Origin: a virus
Reading direction: 5' to 3' (one strand)
Virus record (IMG/VR): IMGVR_UViG_3300037108_000055
Span: 1 to 43,842 of that record
DNA: 43,842 nt
The number at the start of each line of letters is the position of its first letter. The first letter of the stretch is position 1. Both the position numbers and the translations under genes were made by a program. Shown piece by piece: positions 1 through 7,854 of the stretch. Below the pieces are notes generated by a model. That model saw only the letters and a program-made list of their open reading frames with translations. It searched no databases and was not told the origin of the DNA.

Positions 1-354
1 ATCATCCTCCACCAGCACAAGCCACACGGCACCTGGTACGCATATGTCCGCGGCTGCCGCTGTGTGGAGTGCCAGGCTGCGGCGCGCGAGTACCAGCGCC
101 ACATCCGAGTCGATGCGCAGCGCGCCACAGTGCCCTGGCAAACGAGAAGAGAGATGTACCTGCGAGCTAAGCGCCAACTGCGGAAACTAATTGACGATGG
201 CTGGCCGCGCCCTCTCCTCTCACGCGAGCTGGGGTTTGCCGGCGGGTGGCTGCCGATCTACAGCCAGGCGCGCAAGTTTGAGGCGCGTACCGCCTCGAAG
301 GTCGAAAGGCTCGCCAGGCGCATTGAGGGCGGCTACCTCCAGAGGCTCGCGTGA
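1..354 (+). CDS. Small helix-turn-helix DNA-binding protein, 5' end cut by window
   Basis: The frame is open from base 1, so the true start is probably outside the window; a GTG at 64 is the first in-window start. The N-terminal part has an HGTWYAYVRGCRCVEC stretch followed by AAREYQ. This resembles the His/Cys-rich head of small phage regulators that couple such a motif to a helix-turn-helix. The C-terminal half (LIDDGWPRPLLSRELGF, then a basic helix) fits a helix-turn-helix. It overlaps the next gene by 4 bp (GTGA), so the two are probably co-translated. The role as a regulator is inferred from the fold-like pattern only. Confidence 0.65.
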   Translation: MILHQHKPHGTWYAYVRGCRCVECQAAAREYQRHIRVDAQRATVPWQTRREMYLRAKRQLRKLIDDGWPRPLLSRELGFAGGWLPIYSQARKFEARTASKVERLARRIEGGYLQRLA

Positions 355-776
355 GCACCTGCGCGTTCTGCCCGGCCATCGGGGATCTGCAAATCTGCGG
401 CTTTCCGGTTCAGGGCTTCGTGCCGTCGACGTATGGCCGGTTGGCGGTGGGCGACCAGGTGCGGCGGATCTCAGACAAGGCCGAGCGGCCGCCGGCTACG
501 GTGGTAAGGCTCAAGGCGAGATGCAATGGTGTGGAAATTCCCTGGGGGAGTAAAGCGATTACACCCGGGACGATGCTCTACGCCTACGCTTCGGTTACGG
601 TGATTCTGCAGAAGGCCAACGGCAAGGAGATTACCCGTGAGGTCTACGCCCGTTCGCCGGTTCGGGTCCTTCGGCAGATGGTTTGCGGGGCGCTGGTCTG
701 CGAGTTGCACCGCTGCGAGCGCGGGCCAGGTGCGACGTGCTGCGCTGATCACTGGCGATCCCTATCATCTTCGTGA
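351..776 (+). CDS. Cys-rich small protein of unknown function
   Basis: 141 residues from a GTG that overlaps the upstream stop in a GTGA. Cys pairs lie at both ends: CAFC and a further Cys near the N-terminus, and a cluster C..H.C...CCADHW near the C-terminus. Together these could form one or two zinc sites. The middle is beta-rich and looks like a small barrel (VGDQVRRIS, ATVVRLKARCNG, SVTVILQK). It converges on the large minus-strand gene, with 15 bp between the two stop codons. I do not recognise the family. A nucleic-acid-binding role with the preceding helix-turn-helix gene is a guess. Confidence 0.6.
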   Translation: MSTCAFCPAIGDLQICGFPVQGFVPSTYGRLAVGDQVRRISDKAERPPATVVRLKARCNGVEIPWGSKAITPGTMLYAYASVTVILQKANGKEITREVYARSPVRVLRQMVCGALVCELHRCERGPGATCCADHWRSLSSS

Positions 777-785
777 CGTCACGAA
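770..785. repeat. 16-bp perfect palindrome between convergent genes
   Basis: TTCGTGACGTCACGAA is perfectly self-complementary. It contains the stop codon of the plus-strand gene (774-776) and lies 7 bp from the end of the giant minus-strand gene. It could form a short hairpin with ACGT as loop, or bind a dimeric protein. There is no good U-tract, so a terminator role is weak. Confidence 0.55.
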
Positions 786-791
786 AGAGAT

Positions 792-3700
792 CTACGGGTG
801 CAGCAGTTTTCTCTGTTCTCTCTTCATGTGCTCGATGACGGAGTCGGATTTTGAGGCTCGAGCTTTCGACTCGTTCACCCTGCCGGTTTTGATCTGATCC
901 CAGATGTCTCGGGCCGTTCCTGGGGGTTTCGAGGGCTTCACGTGCTGAGGCGGCGTGCCAGCGAACAGGGTTGTGAGAAGCTCTTTGTTCTGGTACTTGT
1001 CGGCGTCGGGACCGGCGAGCATTTCCCATGCGTTAGCGAAGCTCCAGGGGAAAGGCACGAGAGACTTTCCCATCTCGATTACTCCGCGCGCGGTGGAGGC
1101 CAGCGGGTTCATGCCCTTCGGTGCGATCTCGCGGCCGAGAAAGGTCTCGTTCTTCTGCGATTCATTCCAGGCGCGCAGTCCTGGGCCGGCGGACTGGCCG
1201 ATGGTGCGCAGGGGGCCTTCGATGCCACCGTACTCGATGATGTTCCCCAGCGTGTTCGCCAGTTGCCCTGCCGCGCCGCGAAGGAAGATGTTCTGGTAGA
1301 CGTCGTTCCCGTCCTTGTCAGTTCCCATGTAGACCTGGGTGGGACGCTTCGAAGGCTTCCCCGAGAACATGAGGCTGGCGAGCTGGGTGGCGATCATACC
1401 GCCCGTGAGCGTTCGCAGCCAGAACATCCGCGCCATCTTGCCAGCCGGCGTGCCGCCCTCAAACGTATATTTCGCGTTGAGGATGTTGCTCCACCACCAA
1501 TCCGGAGCGAGTTGGAGTACCCGCGCGAAGTTTAAGGTCATTTTGTTGACGCCAAGGTTTTCCCAGTGCAGCCCTCCGTAAACCGCGTTGACTTCCTTCG
1601 CCATGCTCCGGAGCGCGGTATCGAGCTCGTCGCGGGTTGCCCCCGGATGCCTGGCAATCCAGCCAGCCTCGTGGATGGCCATGTCGGTGACCTTGAAACG
1701 CCGCTGCTGGTTCTCAAACGTGAACGAAGTAATAGCGTGCGCGGTCTGGTCCACCTGGCGGATAACCGGCAGCGACCTGAAGGCCTCGCTCGGTGTGGGA
1801 AGCGAACTCACAGTGAGCGGCCCGGTCGCCGCTAGGCCTTCCTCCATCCCTGGCGCGCTCTTCTGAATCGCCGTGGTCAACCCGTGGCCAATGTACCAGG
1901 CCTCCTGCCGCTCGAATTCGCGGCTGAATCGATCCGCCTTGAGCGCCTTCCAGTATCCGGTCGGCCCCATGTTGCCGAGCGCCATAGCGGTTTCGGCTGT
2001 GGCGTGGAAGAACGACATGGAGAGCTGCGCGGCCTTGGTGAAGATCTGATAATTTCGAGCCAGCCTGAACGCCGTCACACGATTCAGGTAATCGGGATCC
2101 GTTATCGGCTGAAACGCCTTCTCGACCTTCGGCGCGACGAAGAATCTCTCCGCTCCGTTCTGGAAGAGTTGGGCATGGGGAGCCATCTCGACCCAGCCCT
2201 TGGGGATGTTCTCTCCGCCTTTGACGCCCCAGCGCCCGGTGTCCGCTTCCCCCATGTGCTGGAGCAGCATGTGCGTGGCGCGCGCGGTCGCGAATTTATC
2301 GCCGTAGACCTCGAACGCCTTGAAGGGATCGAGGGTCCTCGGGCGCTGGTTGTTCGCGATGGCCTCCAGGATGGTAGGGAATTCGCGCTCCTGGTTGTAG
2401 GGGAAGTTGCGCCCGATCTTGCCACCGAGGGCGCGGCCCATCTTGTCGAAGGCGCCCTCTTTCTCTTCCGCCGGCTGCAACAAGTGAGTCACGTACTCGT
2501 CGGGCGAGACGTGCTCCTCGATGAACCCGAGCTTCTGGCCTTCCCGTAAAGAGACCTCTGCGATCGCTGTCAGTTCCTTGTCGGCCTTCAGCATGGCCGG
2601 CGTGGGATTGAGCGCCCGCTCGATCGACGGCTTGAGCTTGCGGATGTTTTCCTGGCCGATTGTGACGTCGGGAACGGTCATGTAGCCCATGTGCGTTCCG
2701 GCGAGCCATTGCTCCATCTGTCCTGGGGCGATGCGCGAGTCGCGCATTAGGTAGAGGCCTTCGCGGTCCACCGCTGAGGGAATCTCTCTCCGTAGCCTTC
2801 CCGTGATCTGACGCACCCGCGCGCTCCACAAATCCCGCTGGCCGGTGTAGTGCCAGACCTCGTTTTTCCCGTAGCGCTTTTCGGCTTCGGCGTTTACCTG
2901 CTCGGGGGTCTTCTGGATTTGCTTCAGGCTGAAGGAGCCGCGCTCGGAGCCGAGTCGGGAGGCGTTGAAAAGCGCGCCCTGCTCCGGGCCGTCCTCATCG
3001 AAGAGGCTTCGGTTTTTGGCGGGTTTGAGTTTCGACGGGCCTTTTGCCAGACCGGAGTTTATCTGCGCCGTGAGTTGATCGTGCAGCAGCCGATTCTCGC
3101 CGTGCTGGTTGTCTACTTGGGATTGCCGCTCGGCTTCGGGGCCGAAGAGGGAACCTTCTGGGTTTTCGCCGGCGGCGTTCCCGGCGGGTAAAAGATCGCG
3201 TGGCTGGCGCTCATAATCGGCACCCGTCGCATTCCGGAAGGCGGATGTATCAGGTTTATTTCCCGCTCCAGTCCGGCCTCTCCCTCCTGGTCGTAGGCGT
3301 CCAGGCACCTCACCAGGTTTTCCTCCACTTCCTTCAGGTCCTCTTCGGAGAGCGGAGATAACCCGCTTCGCGATTTCCCTTGGTTTGACACTGCCGTGCT
3401 CCCTCCTCAACTCTCGCACATACCGCGCTCCGAGAGACCTGGCCTCCGAATGGGAGAGGTCAAGTTGCTGGTAGCGCTGTGGCTGCATTAGGCGCGCGCC
3501 CACTTCGGCGGCGGCTTCTCCGGCGGACTCGAACTGATACCTCGATAACGCTGCGGTGGCGCGATTGCCTTCCGCGCTTCCCGCGACGAATGAGGAGGCG
3601 TTTGCCTCCGAAAGATGCCTATTGGCGGAGCGACCGCCGGCAAGCCTCGACTGCGCCGCGTGATCCAATTCTTCCCGCAACGCAGCCGTCTTCGTCTCGT

Positions 3701-6700
3701 CCGTGGCACCCTCGTGGTCACCGACGACGATCAGAGATTTTCCGGAAACGGCCGCGCGGGTCGCGGCATCTATGAGGTTCAGAACGGATTGCGGCGGCGT
3801 CGTGTACTCGGCGGCAGAGGAACGCGCCAATGCGGCCACTTTCCCGGCGTCCCCTGGTGCCAGGTGCAGGGCTCCCGCACCGCTAAGCTGCCCCGCCAAC
3901 CGGCTGATATACTCGATGCCGCTCGGATTCGTTACGTAGGCTACCGCGTGCTTCGCATCCTCCGGGTCGAGGGGGTGCTCCTCGAACTGCATGTGCCGAG
4001 CGTGCCAGTCGGCGCTCAGGTTCGGGGAGTATATCGCGTTGCGCCCGGTTGAAAGGCGGGGGACGCGGGAAGCGTTGAAGGGCGCAGCGGGAGAGTGCTG
4101 CGCGGTGGGTTCACTCGTTTGCTCGGCCTTGCGAGTCCAGTGCCTTCGAGCGTTCAGCGGGTTGGCCCCTTCGACATGGTAGAGACTGCCATCGCGGAAT
4201 TCGTAGAGGCCCTCCACTTTGGCGCGCCTCACCAGAATCTCTCCTGGCTCGATGTAGCGCCCTCCGCTGGAGTGCGTGTTTTCTTCCGGTACGACCTCGC
4301 CACTCAGTACAGCGAAACGACGGTGCGCTTCCCAGTAACCAACGTGCCAGTCACGCGCCTGCTCGAATGCGCGATCCAAGTCCCCGCGCGCATCGAATGC
4401 GCTCGTCCCGGGGAGGAGGCCTGTTGGCTTATAATTCGCCCAGGCCTCGGACGGGCCGATGATTTCGCCTACTTTGGGTGTTTCGCGGGGGTCAAGCGCC
4501 CGCACCGCGATGACTTTCCCCTCGGGCGTTTGCGGCTGTTTCTCTAGGGGATTGTCGCCCGGGCCGCCCTGTTTGGGCACCGGATGCGATTGTAGCGCAG
4601 GTACGCGGGAAGCGTTGAAGGGCGCAGCGGGAGAGGCCTTCGGCAGGAGGTCGGGATATTCTGCCAGCACTTCGGGTGGAACGGGATTTCCCTCGCGGAT
4701 AGCCTGGATCGCCACAGCGCGCATCTCCCTCATGAGTTCGATGCGCCGTTTCATAACCGTGGCGGGATTCCAGTATTTCCCAGTTGGCGGCGGCAAGCCT
4801 GGAATCTTGCCGTACCCCTCTGGCATGTTCTTCGTTGCAGCTGCGAGCTTCGCGTCCTCGGCCTGAATTTCGGCGATCGAGCGGGGCGCAGTAGGTGTGG
4901 TGGAGGGTTTGGACTGAGAGGGGGGGCTGCCTACCTGCTGCTCTGGCTCGGCTGCTCTTGCGGGGCCGCGCGCTTCGCCTGGGCCTCTCTGAGGTCCTTC
5001 TGGCGCATTCTCTCGCGGAGCCACGCCACGTTCGCCGGGTTCGCCGGGAGGTTGAACGGCCGCTTTGTCTCCGAAGAGGTCTTTCTGCGGTTCCCAGCGC
5101 TGCTTGGCTCGCTCATAGGCCGTCTCCAGAATATCAGCTTTCGACAGCGGAGCGGGAGGTCCGAACATCGAATCCTGCTTCGGGCTGCCGGCCTCATGCG
5201 CTACCTCGCTGTACTCCTTCAGAACCTCGCCGATTTTCTTTGCCGATTTCCGATTGTCGGCGAAAATCTGCACCAGCTTCTCCGCTACCGGGTCGCGCTC
5301 CTGGCCGGCGAGATCGCCTTGCGCCATCCAGTCTTTAACCGGCGTTCCCTCGCGGTGCAGATTGTCGAGGACTGCTGCCGCATCCGAGATCTCCTGGCCG
5401 AGTCCGACATCGAAGCGATCCCCACGCGAGACGGCTTCCTGGAACTGCGCCACCTTCGGCGCGGCTTGCAGCATTCCGGCGGTGATGTTCTTCAGCGACG
5501 GATTCTCGCTTTCAGCCATGCGCTCCAAGGCGCGCGGATCGGGGTAGGCCTTCGCAAAGACGGTGTTTCTGACGATACGGGCCCCGGTTTGCGAGAGCTT
5601 CCCGCTCGCATCCATGAAGACGCCCTGCTCTTCTACCGGCAGGCCTTTGATGAGTTCCCGCACAAACTCGGGATTCGGCGTGCCGTCCTCCTTCGGCTCG
5701 AAGGAATCCATGAGCGGCCCGGTCATGCGCCGGGAAAGAACCGCGGCCACTTCCGCATCGGACATGCGCGCGGCAGAACTCATGTTCGCTTCCTCTGCGA
5801 ATTGGGCCACGTCCGCAGGCTTCATCGCATCGGTGATGACGCGGGTCAGCACGGGATTGGGAATCGCAGCCACCCGTTGCGGATCGTCGCCGTAGTCCGC
5901 CGCGTGGTCGATGAGGTCCTGCTTGTAGGCAGCCGCCCTGGGGCTGCCCTCCGCGTAAAGTTCCTTCAGGGCTTGCGTTCCATGATTTCGGGTAATCGTG
6001 GTTCCGTCCGGCAAGGTGATCGGCGCGCCATCCGAGGCCAAGCGCGAATCCGCCATCAGGGCAAAATTCATATCGCCCTTACGCTGGTCCACGCGCGCGC
6101 GACTCGCCACCCGATCCGTGTTTCTCGGCTGATACTCCTGCGGGTAGCCCGGTCGGAAGGAGTTGGTGAGCTCCGAGGCATCGCGAATGTCGTACTGGAC
6201 GCCCACCTTGCGCCCCGTGATGGTGTAGACCTCGGCGGCTTTGCCGCTGGCAGCTGTGGGAACGTCCGGGCCGGCGACCGGCTTCTGGCTTGGGGCAGGC
6301 AGAAACTCTTTCGGGATTTCGGGCTGCTGAGGCTCTGGAGGCTCAGGAGCCGCTTTCCAGCCCTTCCCCAGGTCTAACCCGCCCTCGGATGGCGATACAG
6401 TCTGTGGCTGTTGAGCCACAGGGGCGGGAAGGAACTCAGGGGGAACGTTGGGTTTCTCCTCAGCCAATGTCGCGGCCGCTGGCGGCTGATTCGCCGATGC
6501 TGCCGGCGGCTGGGGAGAGTTTGCCCTACGTTCCTGGATTGCTGCCGCCCTCTGCTCCGCTATGGCGTCTTCGATAGGATTGGAGGTCCAGCCCTCGCCA
6601 AGATCTGTAGGGGGTGGCGCTGGCGTGGGTTCGACGGGCTGGGCGGGGGATGGTGGCGGGGAAGGCGGTGGAGGGGCTGGGGCCGATTCTGGCGCAGGGG

Positions 6701-7850
6701 CGCCCGGTCTGAGGCCTTGAGCCGTGGCCATCCTGTCAGCCTCGTAGGCTCCCTGCCTGCGGATGCCCTCTTGGCCGAAGATTTCCATTTTCGGGCGGTC
6801 GCCGGCCTGGCGCGCCGCTTGGTAGCCGTACATCACCTGGTGGTCAGTCAGCGAGGTGGGGTCGATGCCCTGACCGAACATTCCGCCGGGGCCGAATAGG
6901 CCGGAGACTTTCGCCACCGCGCCGCCGACTCCCAGCCCGGCAAGGTTTCCGCCTAGTTCGGCGTAGTCGGGCTTGGCTCCTGCCGCTTCGAGGGCTCTCT
7001 TGGCCCCTTCGCTGGCCAGATCGTACCCTGCCAGCGTCGCCACCGTGCGGATCGGCGCCTGCATCGCGGCGTAGGGAATCAGCACGCTCCCGATCTCAAG
7101 GCCGCCCTTGACGACTTTCCCGGTCCCGCCTACCAGTTGATTGAGACCTTCCGGGAGATAGGTCTCACCTTTGAGCCGATTCGCCTTGGACTGTCGGGCG
7201 GCCTCCTCCGGAGAGGCTGCTTTCGCCATGTCCCCGATTTCAGAGAGACCTTGCGCCACGTTATCGAGCGCCTGGAATCCGAGGTCGAAGGGACCGAGGC
7301 CGAACTTCTGCCGCGCCTCGTCGACGACCTTCTGCGCGGGCGCGGGAAGGATCGACGGCTTCGGCCTTGAGAAATCGACCGGCTGCGTTCCCCGCGGCCC
7401 GGTGTAGGTTTGCGTGCCGGGCGTGCGGGTATAGACCGAGAGCGGCGCGCCGGGGCCCGGCGGTTTCGGAGGATTCGGCTCCTCGGCGAGAATCTGCGGA
7501 CCTGGTTGCGTCGGCGCTTTCGCCTTCCACGCGTCCAGTTGTCGGTTGTAGGCTTCGGCGGCTTGCCGCTGTTCGGCGGTATCCCAGAAGGGAGCTTCGT
7601 CCCCTTCGGCATCCTCGGGGAGGGACTGTCCTGGTCGAAAGCGGGGATAGTCGAGGCCCTTGGGAAGTGAAGGCGCTCCGGAAGTATCGGCGCGTCCACC
7701 GGCGGTGGATCCGCCGACCGGCGCCAGCGCCGCGGCGGAGGGCTGCGGCGCCACTTTCCAGCCTTTCCCCAAATCGACAGACGAATCCTCGGGCACAGGC
7801 GGGGGAGTTGCCTGGCCTGGCGGCCCGATGATCCAGCCCTGGGAACCCAT
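792..7850 (-). CDS. Giant polyvalent virion protein with DdrB/ParB-like and zincin-like domains (2352 aa)
   Basis: The last gene of the late operon and by far the largest. Residues 1-540 are mostly Pro/Ala-rich and disordered, with three DLGxGW motifs. Residues about 545-890 match the DdrB-like ParB domain of phage polyvalent proteins (YPQEYQPRNTDR, then DGAPITLPDGTTI and NHGTQAL). Around residue 1393, REELDHAAQ resembles the zincin-like domain of the same protein class. Residues about 1590-2320 are a helical, partly hydrophobic region (LSMSFFHATAETAMALG) typical of large injected phage proteins. Three FNASR motifs sit in linkers. The architecture suggests a protein carried in the head and ejected with DNA, acting in the host early in infection; that is inference. 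No lysozyme or RNA polymerase motif was recognised. Two linkers contain candidate nested genes. Confidence 0.85.
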   Translation of the reverse strand: MGSQGWIIGPPGQATPPPVPEDSSVDLGKGWKVAPQPSAAALAPVGGSTAGGRADTSGAPSLPKGLDYPRFRPGQSLPEDAEGDEAPFWDTAEQRQAAEAYNRQLDAWKAKAPTQPGPQILAEEPNPPKPPGPGAPLSVYTRTPGTQTYTGPRGTQPVDFSRPKPSILPAPAQKVVDEARQKFGLGPFDLGFQALDNVAQGLSEIGDMAKAASPEEAARQSKANRLKGETYLPEGLNQLVGGTGKVVKGGLEIGSVLIPYAAMQAPIRTVATLAGYDLASEGAKRALEAAGAKPDYAELGGNLAGLGVGGAVAKVSGLFGPGGMFGQGIDPTSLTDHQVMYGYQAARQAGDRPKMEIFGQEGIRRQGAYEADRMATAQGLRPGAPAPESAPAPPPPSPPPSPAQPVEPTPAPPPTDLGEGWTSNPIEDAIAEQRAAAIQERRANSPQPPAASANQPPAAATLAEEKPNVPPEFLPAPVAQQPQTVSPSEGGLDLGKGWKAAPEPPEPQQPEIPKEFLPAPSQKPVAGPDVPTAASGKAAEVYTITGRKVGVQYDIRDASELTNSFRPGYPQEYQPRNTDRVASRARVDQRKGDMNFALMADSRLASDGAPITLPDGTTITRNHGTQALKELYAEGSPRAAAYKQDLIDHAADYGDDPQRVAAIPNPVLTRVITDAMKPADVAQFAEEANMSSAARMSDAEVAAVLSRRMTGPLMDSFEPKEDGTPNPEFVRELIKGLPVEEQGVFMDASGKLSQTGARIVRNTVFAKAYPDPRALERMAESENPSLKNITAGMLQAAPKVAQFQEAVSRGDRFDVGLGQEISDAAAVLDNLHREGTPVKDWMAQGDLAGQERDPVAEKLVQIFADNRKSAKKIGEVLKEYSEVAHEAGSPKQDSMFGPPAPLSKADILETAYERAKQRWEPQKDLFGDKAAVQPPGEPGERGVAPRENAPEGPQRGPGEARGPARAAEPEQQVGSPPSQSKPSTTPTAPRSIAEIQAEDAKLAAATKNMPEGYGKIPGLPPPTGKYWNPATVMKRRIELMREMRAVAIQAIREGNPVPPEVLAEYPDLLPKASPAAPFNASRVPALQSHPVPKQGGPGDNPLEKQPQTPEGKVIAVRALDPRETPKVGEIIGPSEAWANYKPTGLLPGTSAFDARGDLDRAFEQARDWHVGYWEAHRRFAVLSGEVVPEENTHSSGGRYIEPGEILVRRAKVEGLYEFRDGSLYHVEGANPLNARRHWTRKAEQTSEPTAQHSPAAPFNASRVPRLSTGRNAIYSPNLSADWHARHMQFEEHPLDPEDAKHAVAYVTNPSGIEYISRLAGQLSGAGALHLAPGDAGKVAALARSSAAEYTTPPQSVLNLIDAATRAAVSGKSLIVVGDHEGATDETKTAALREELDHAAQSRLAGGRSANRHLSEANASSFVAGSAEGNRATAALSRYQFESAGEAAAEVGARLMQPQRYQQLDLSHSEARSLGARYVRELRREHGSVKPREIAKRVISALRRGPEGSGGKPGEVPGRLRPGGRGRTGAGNKPDTSAFRNATGADYERQPRDLLPAGNAAGENPEGSLFGPEAERQSQVDNQHGENRLLHDQLTAQINSGLAKGPSKLKPAKNRSLFDEDGPEQGALFNASRLGSERGSFSLKQIQKTPEQVNAEAEKRYGKNEVWHYTGQRDLWSARVRQITGRLRREIPSAVDREGLYLMRDSRIAPGQMEQWLAGTHMGYMTVPDVTIGQENIRKLKPSIERALNPTPAMLKADKELTAIAEVSLREGQKLGFIEEHVSPDEYVTHLLQPAEEKEGAFDKMGRALGGKIGRNFPYNQEREFPTILEAIANNQRPRTLDPFKAFEVYGDKFATARATHMLLQHMGEADTGRWGVKGGENIPKGWVEMAPHAQLFQNGAERFFVAPKVEKAFQPITDPDYLNRVTAFRLARNYQIFTKAAQLSMSFFHATAETAMALGNMGPTGYWKALKADRFSREFERQEAWYIGHGLTTAIQKSAPGMEEGLAATGPLTVSSLPTPSEAFRSLPVIRQVDQTAHAITSFTFENQQRRFKVTDMAIHEAGWIARHPGATRDELDTALRSMAKEVNAVYGGLHWENLGVNKMTLNFARVLQLAPDWWWSNILNAKYTFEGGTPAGKMARMFWLRTLTGGMIATQLASLMFSGKPSKRPTQVYMGTDKDGNDVYQNIFLRGAAGQLANTLGNIIEYGGIEGPLRTIGQSAGPGLRAWNESQKNETFLGREIAPKGMNPLASTARGVIEMGKSLVPFPWSFANAWEMLAGPDADKYQNKELLTTLFAGTPPQHVKPSKPPGTARDIWDQIKTGRVNESKARASKSDSVIEHMKREQRKLLHP
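3113..3391 (-). CDS. Candidate nested gene in the +1 frame of the polyvalent gene (92 aa)
   Basis: A GTG start with GAGGAGG about 10 nt upstream opens a 92-codon frame inside the giant gene. Its first half reads like a normal soluble protein (LSEEDLKEVEENLVRCLD), while the giant frame there is Gly/Arg/Pro-rich. By hand count over 35 codons in the middle of the segment, third positions are G or C in 28 of 35 nested codons but only 9 of 35 giant-frame codons. The tail after about residue 65 is Pro/Lys-rich and less convincing. It could be a true overlapping gene or the trace of paired frameshifts in the giant gene. Confidence 0.4.
   Translation of the reverse strand: MSNQGKSRSGLSPLSEEDLKEVEENLVRCLDAYDQEGEAGLEREINLIHPPSGMRRVPIMSASHAIFYPPGTPPAKTQKVPSSAPKPSGNPK
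4063..4095. repeat. 33-bp exact direct repeat, copy 1, coding the SPAAPFNASR motif
   Basis: Identical to 4603-4635, 540 bp away. On the minus strand it encodes SPAAPFNASRV in the giant protein. A looser third protein copy (GALFNASRLG) lies nearer the C-terminus, so this is a reused linker motif. The DNA identity indicates a recent duplication or gene conversion. Confidence 0.85.
4603..4635. repeat. 33-bp exact direct repeat, copy 2
   Basis: Second copy of the 33-bp repeat at 4063-4095, in the same coding frame of the giant protein. Recombination between the copies would delete 540 bp (180 codons) in frame. Confidence 0.85.
4931..5116 (-). CDS. Candidate nested gene in the +1 frame of the polyvalent gene (61 aa)
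   Basis: An ATG preceded by CTGGAGACGGCCT (GGAG, 8 nt spacing) opens a basic 61-codon frame with an amphipathic stretch (VAWLRERMRQKDLREAQAKR). By hand count, third positions are G or C in 53 of 61 nested codons, against 36 of 62 in the giant frame. The giant frame here is a low-complexity Pro/Gly/Glu linker between the ParB-like region and the next domain. It is in the same +1 register as the other nested candidate. Function unknown; an artefact of composition is possible. Confidence 0.35.
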   Translation of the reverse strand: MSEPSSAGNRRKTSSETKRPFNLPANPANVAWLRERMRQKDLREAQAKRAAPQEQPSQSSR

Positions 7851-7854
7851 GAGG

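Noticed and set aside
5052-6377. Plus-strand open frame of 441 codons opposite the ParB-like domain
   Set aside because: Shadow of the giant gene; the ParB-like motifs on the minus strand are convincing.
7130-7699. Minus-strand 189-codon frame inside the giant gene
   Set aside because: Extremely Arg/Ser/Pro-rich without the third-position signal that supports the two nested candidates.
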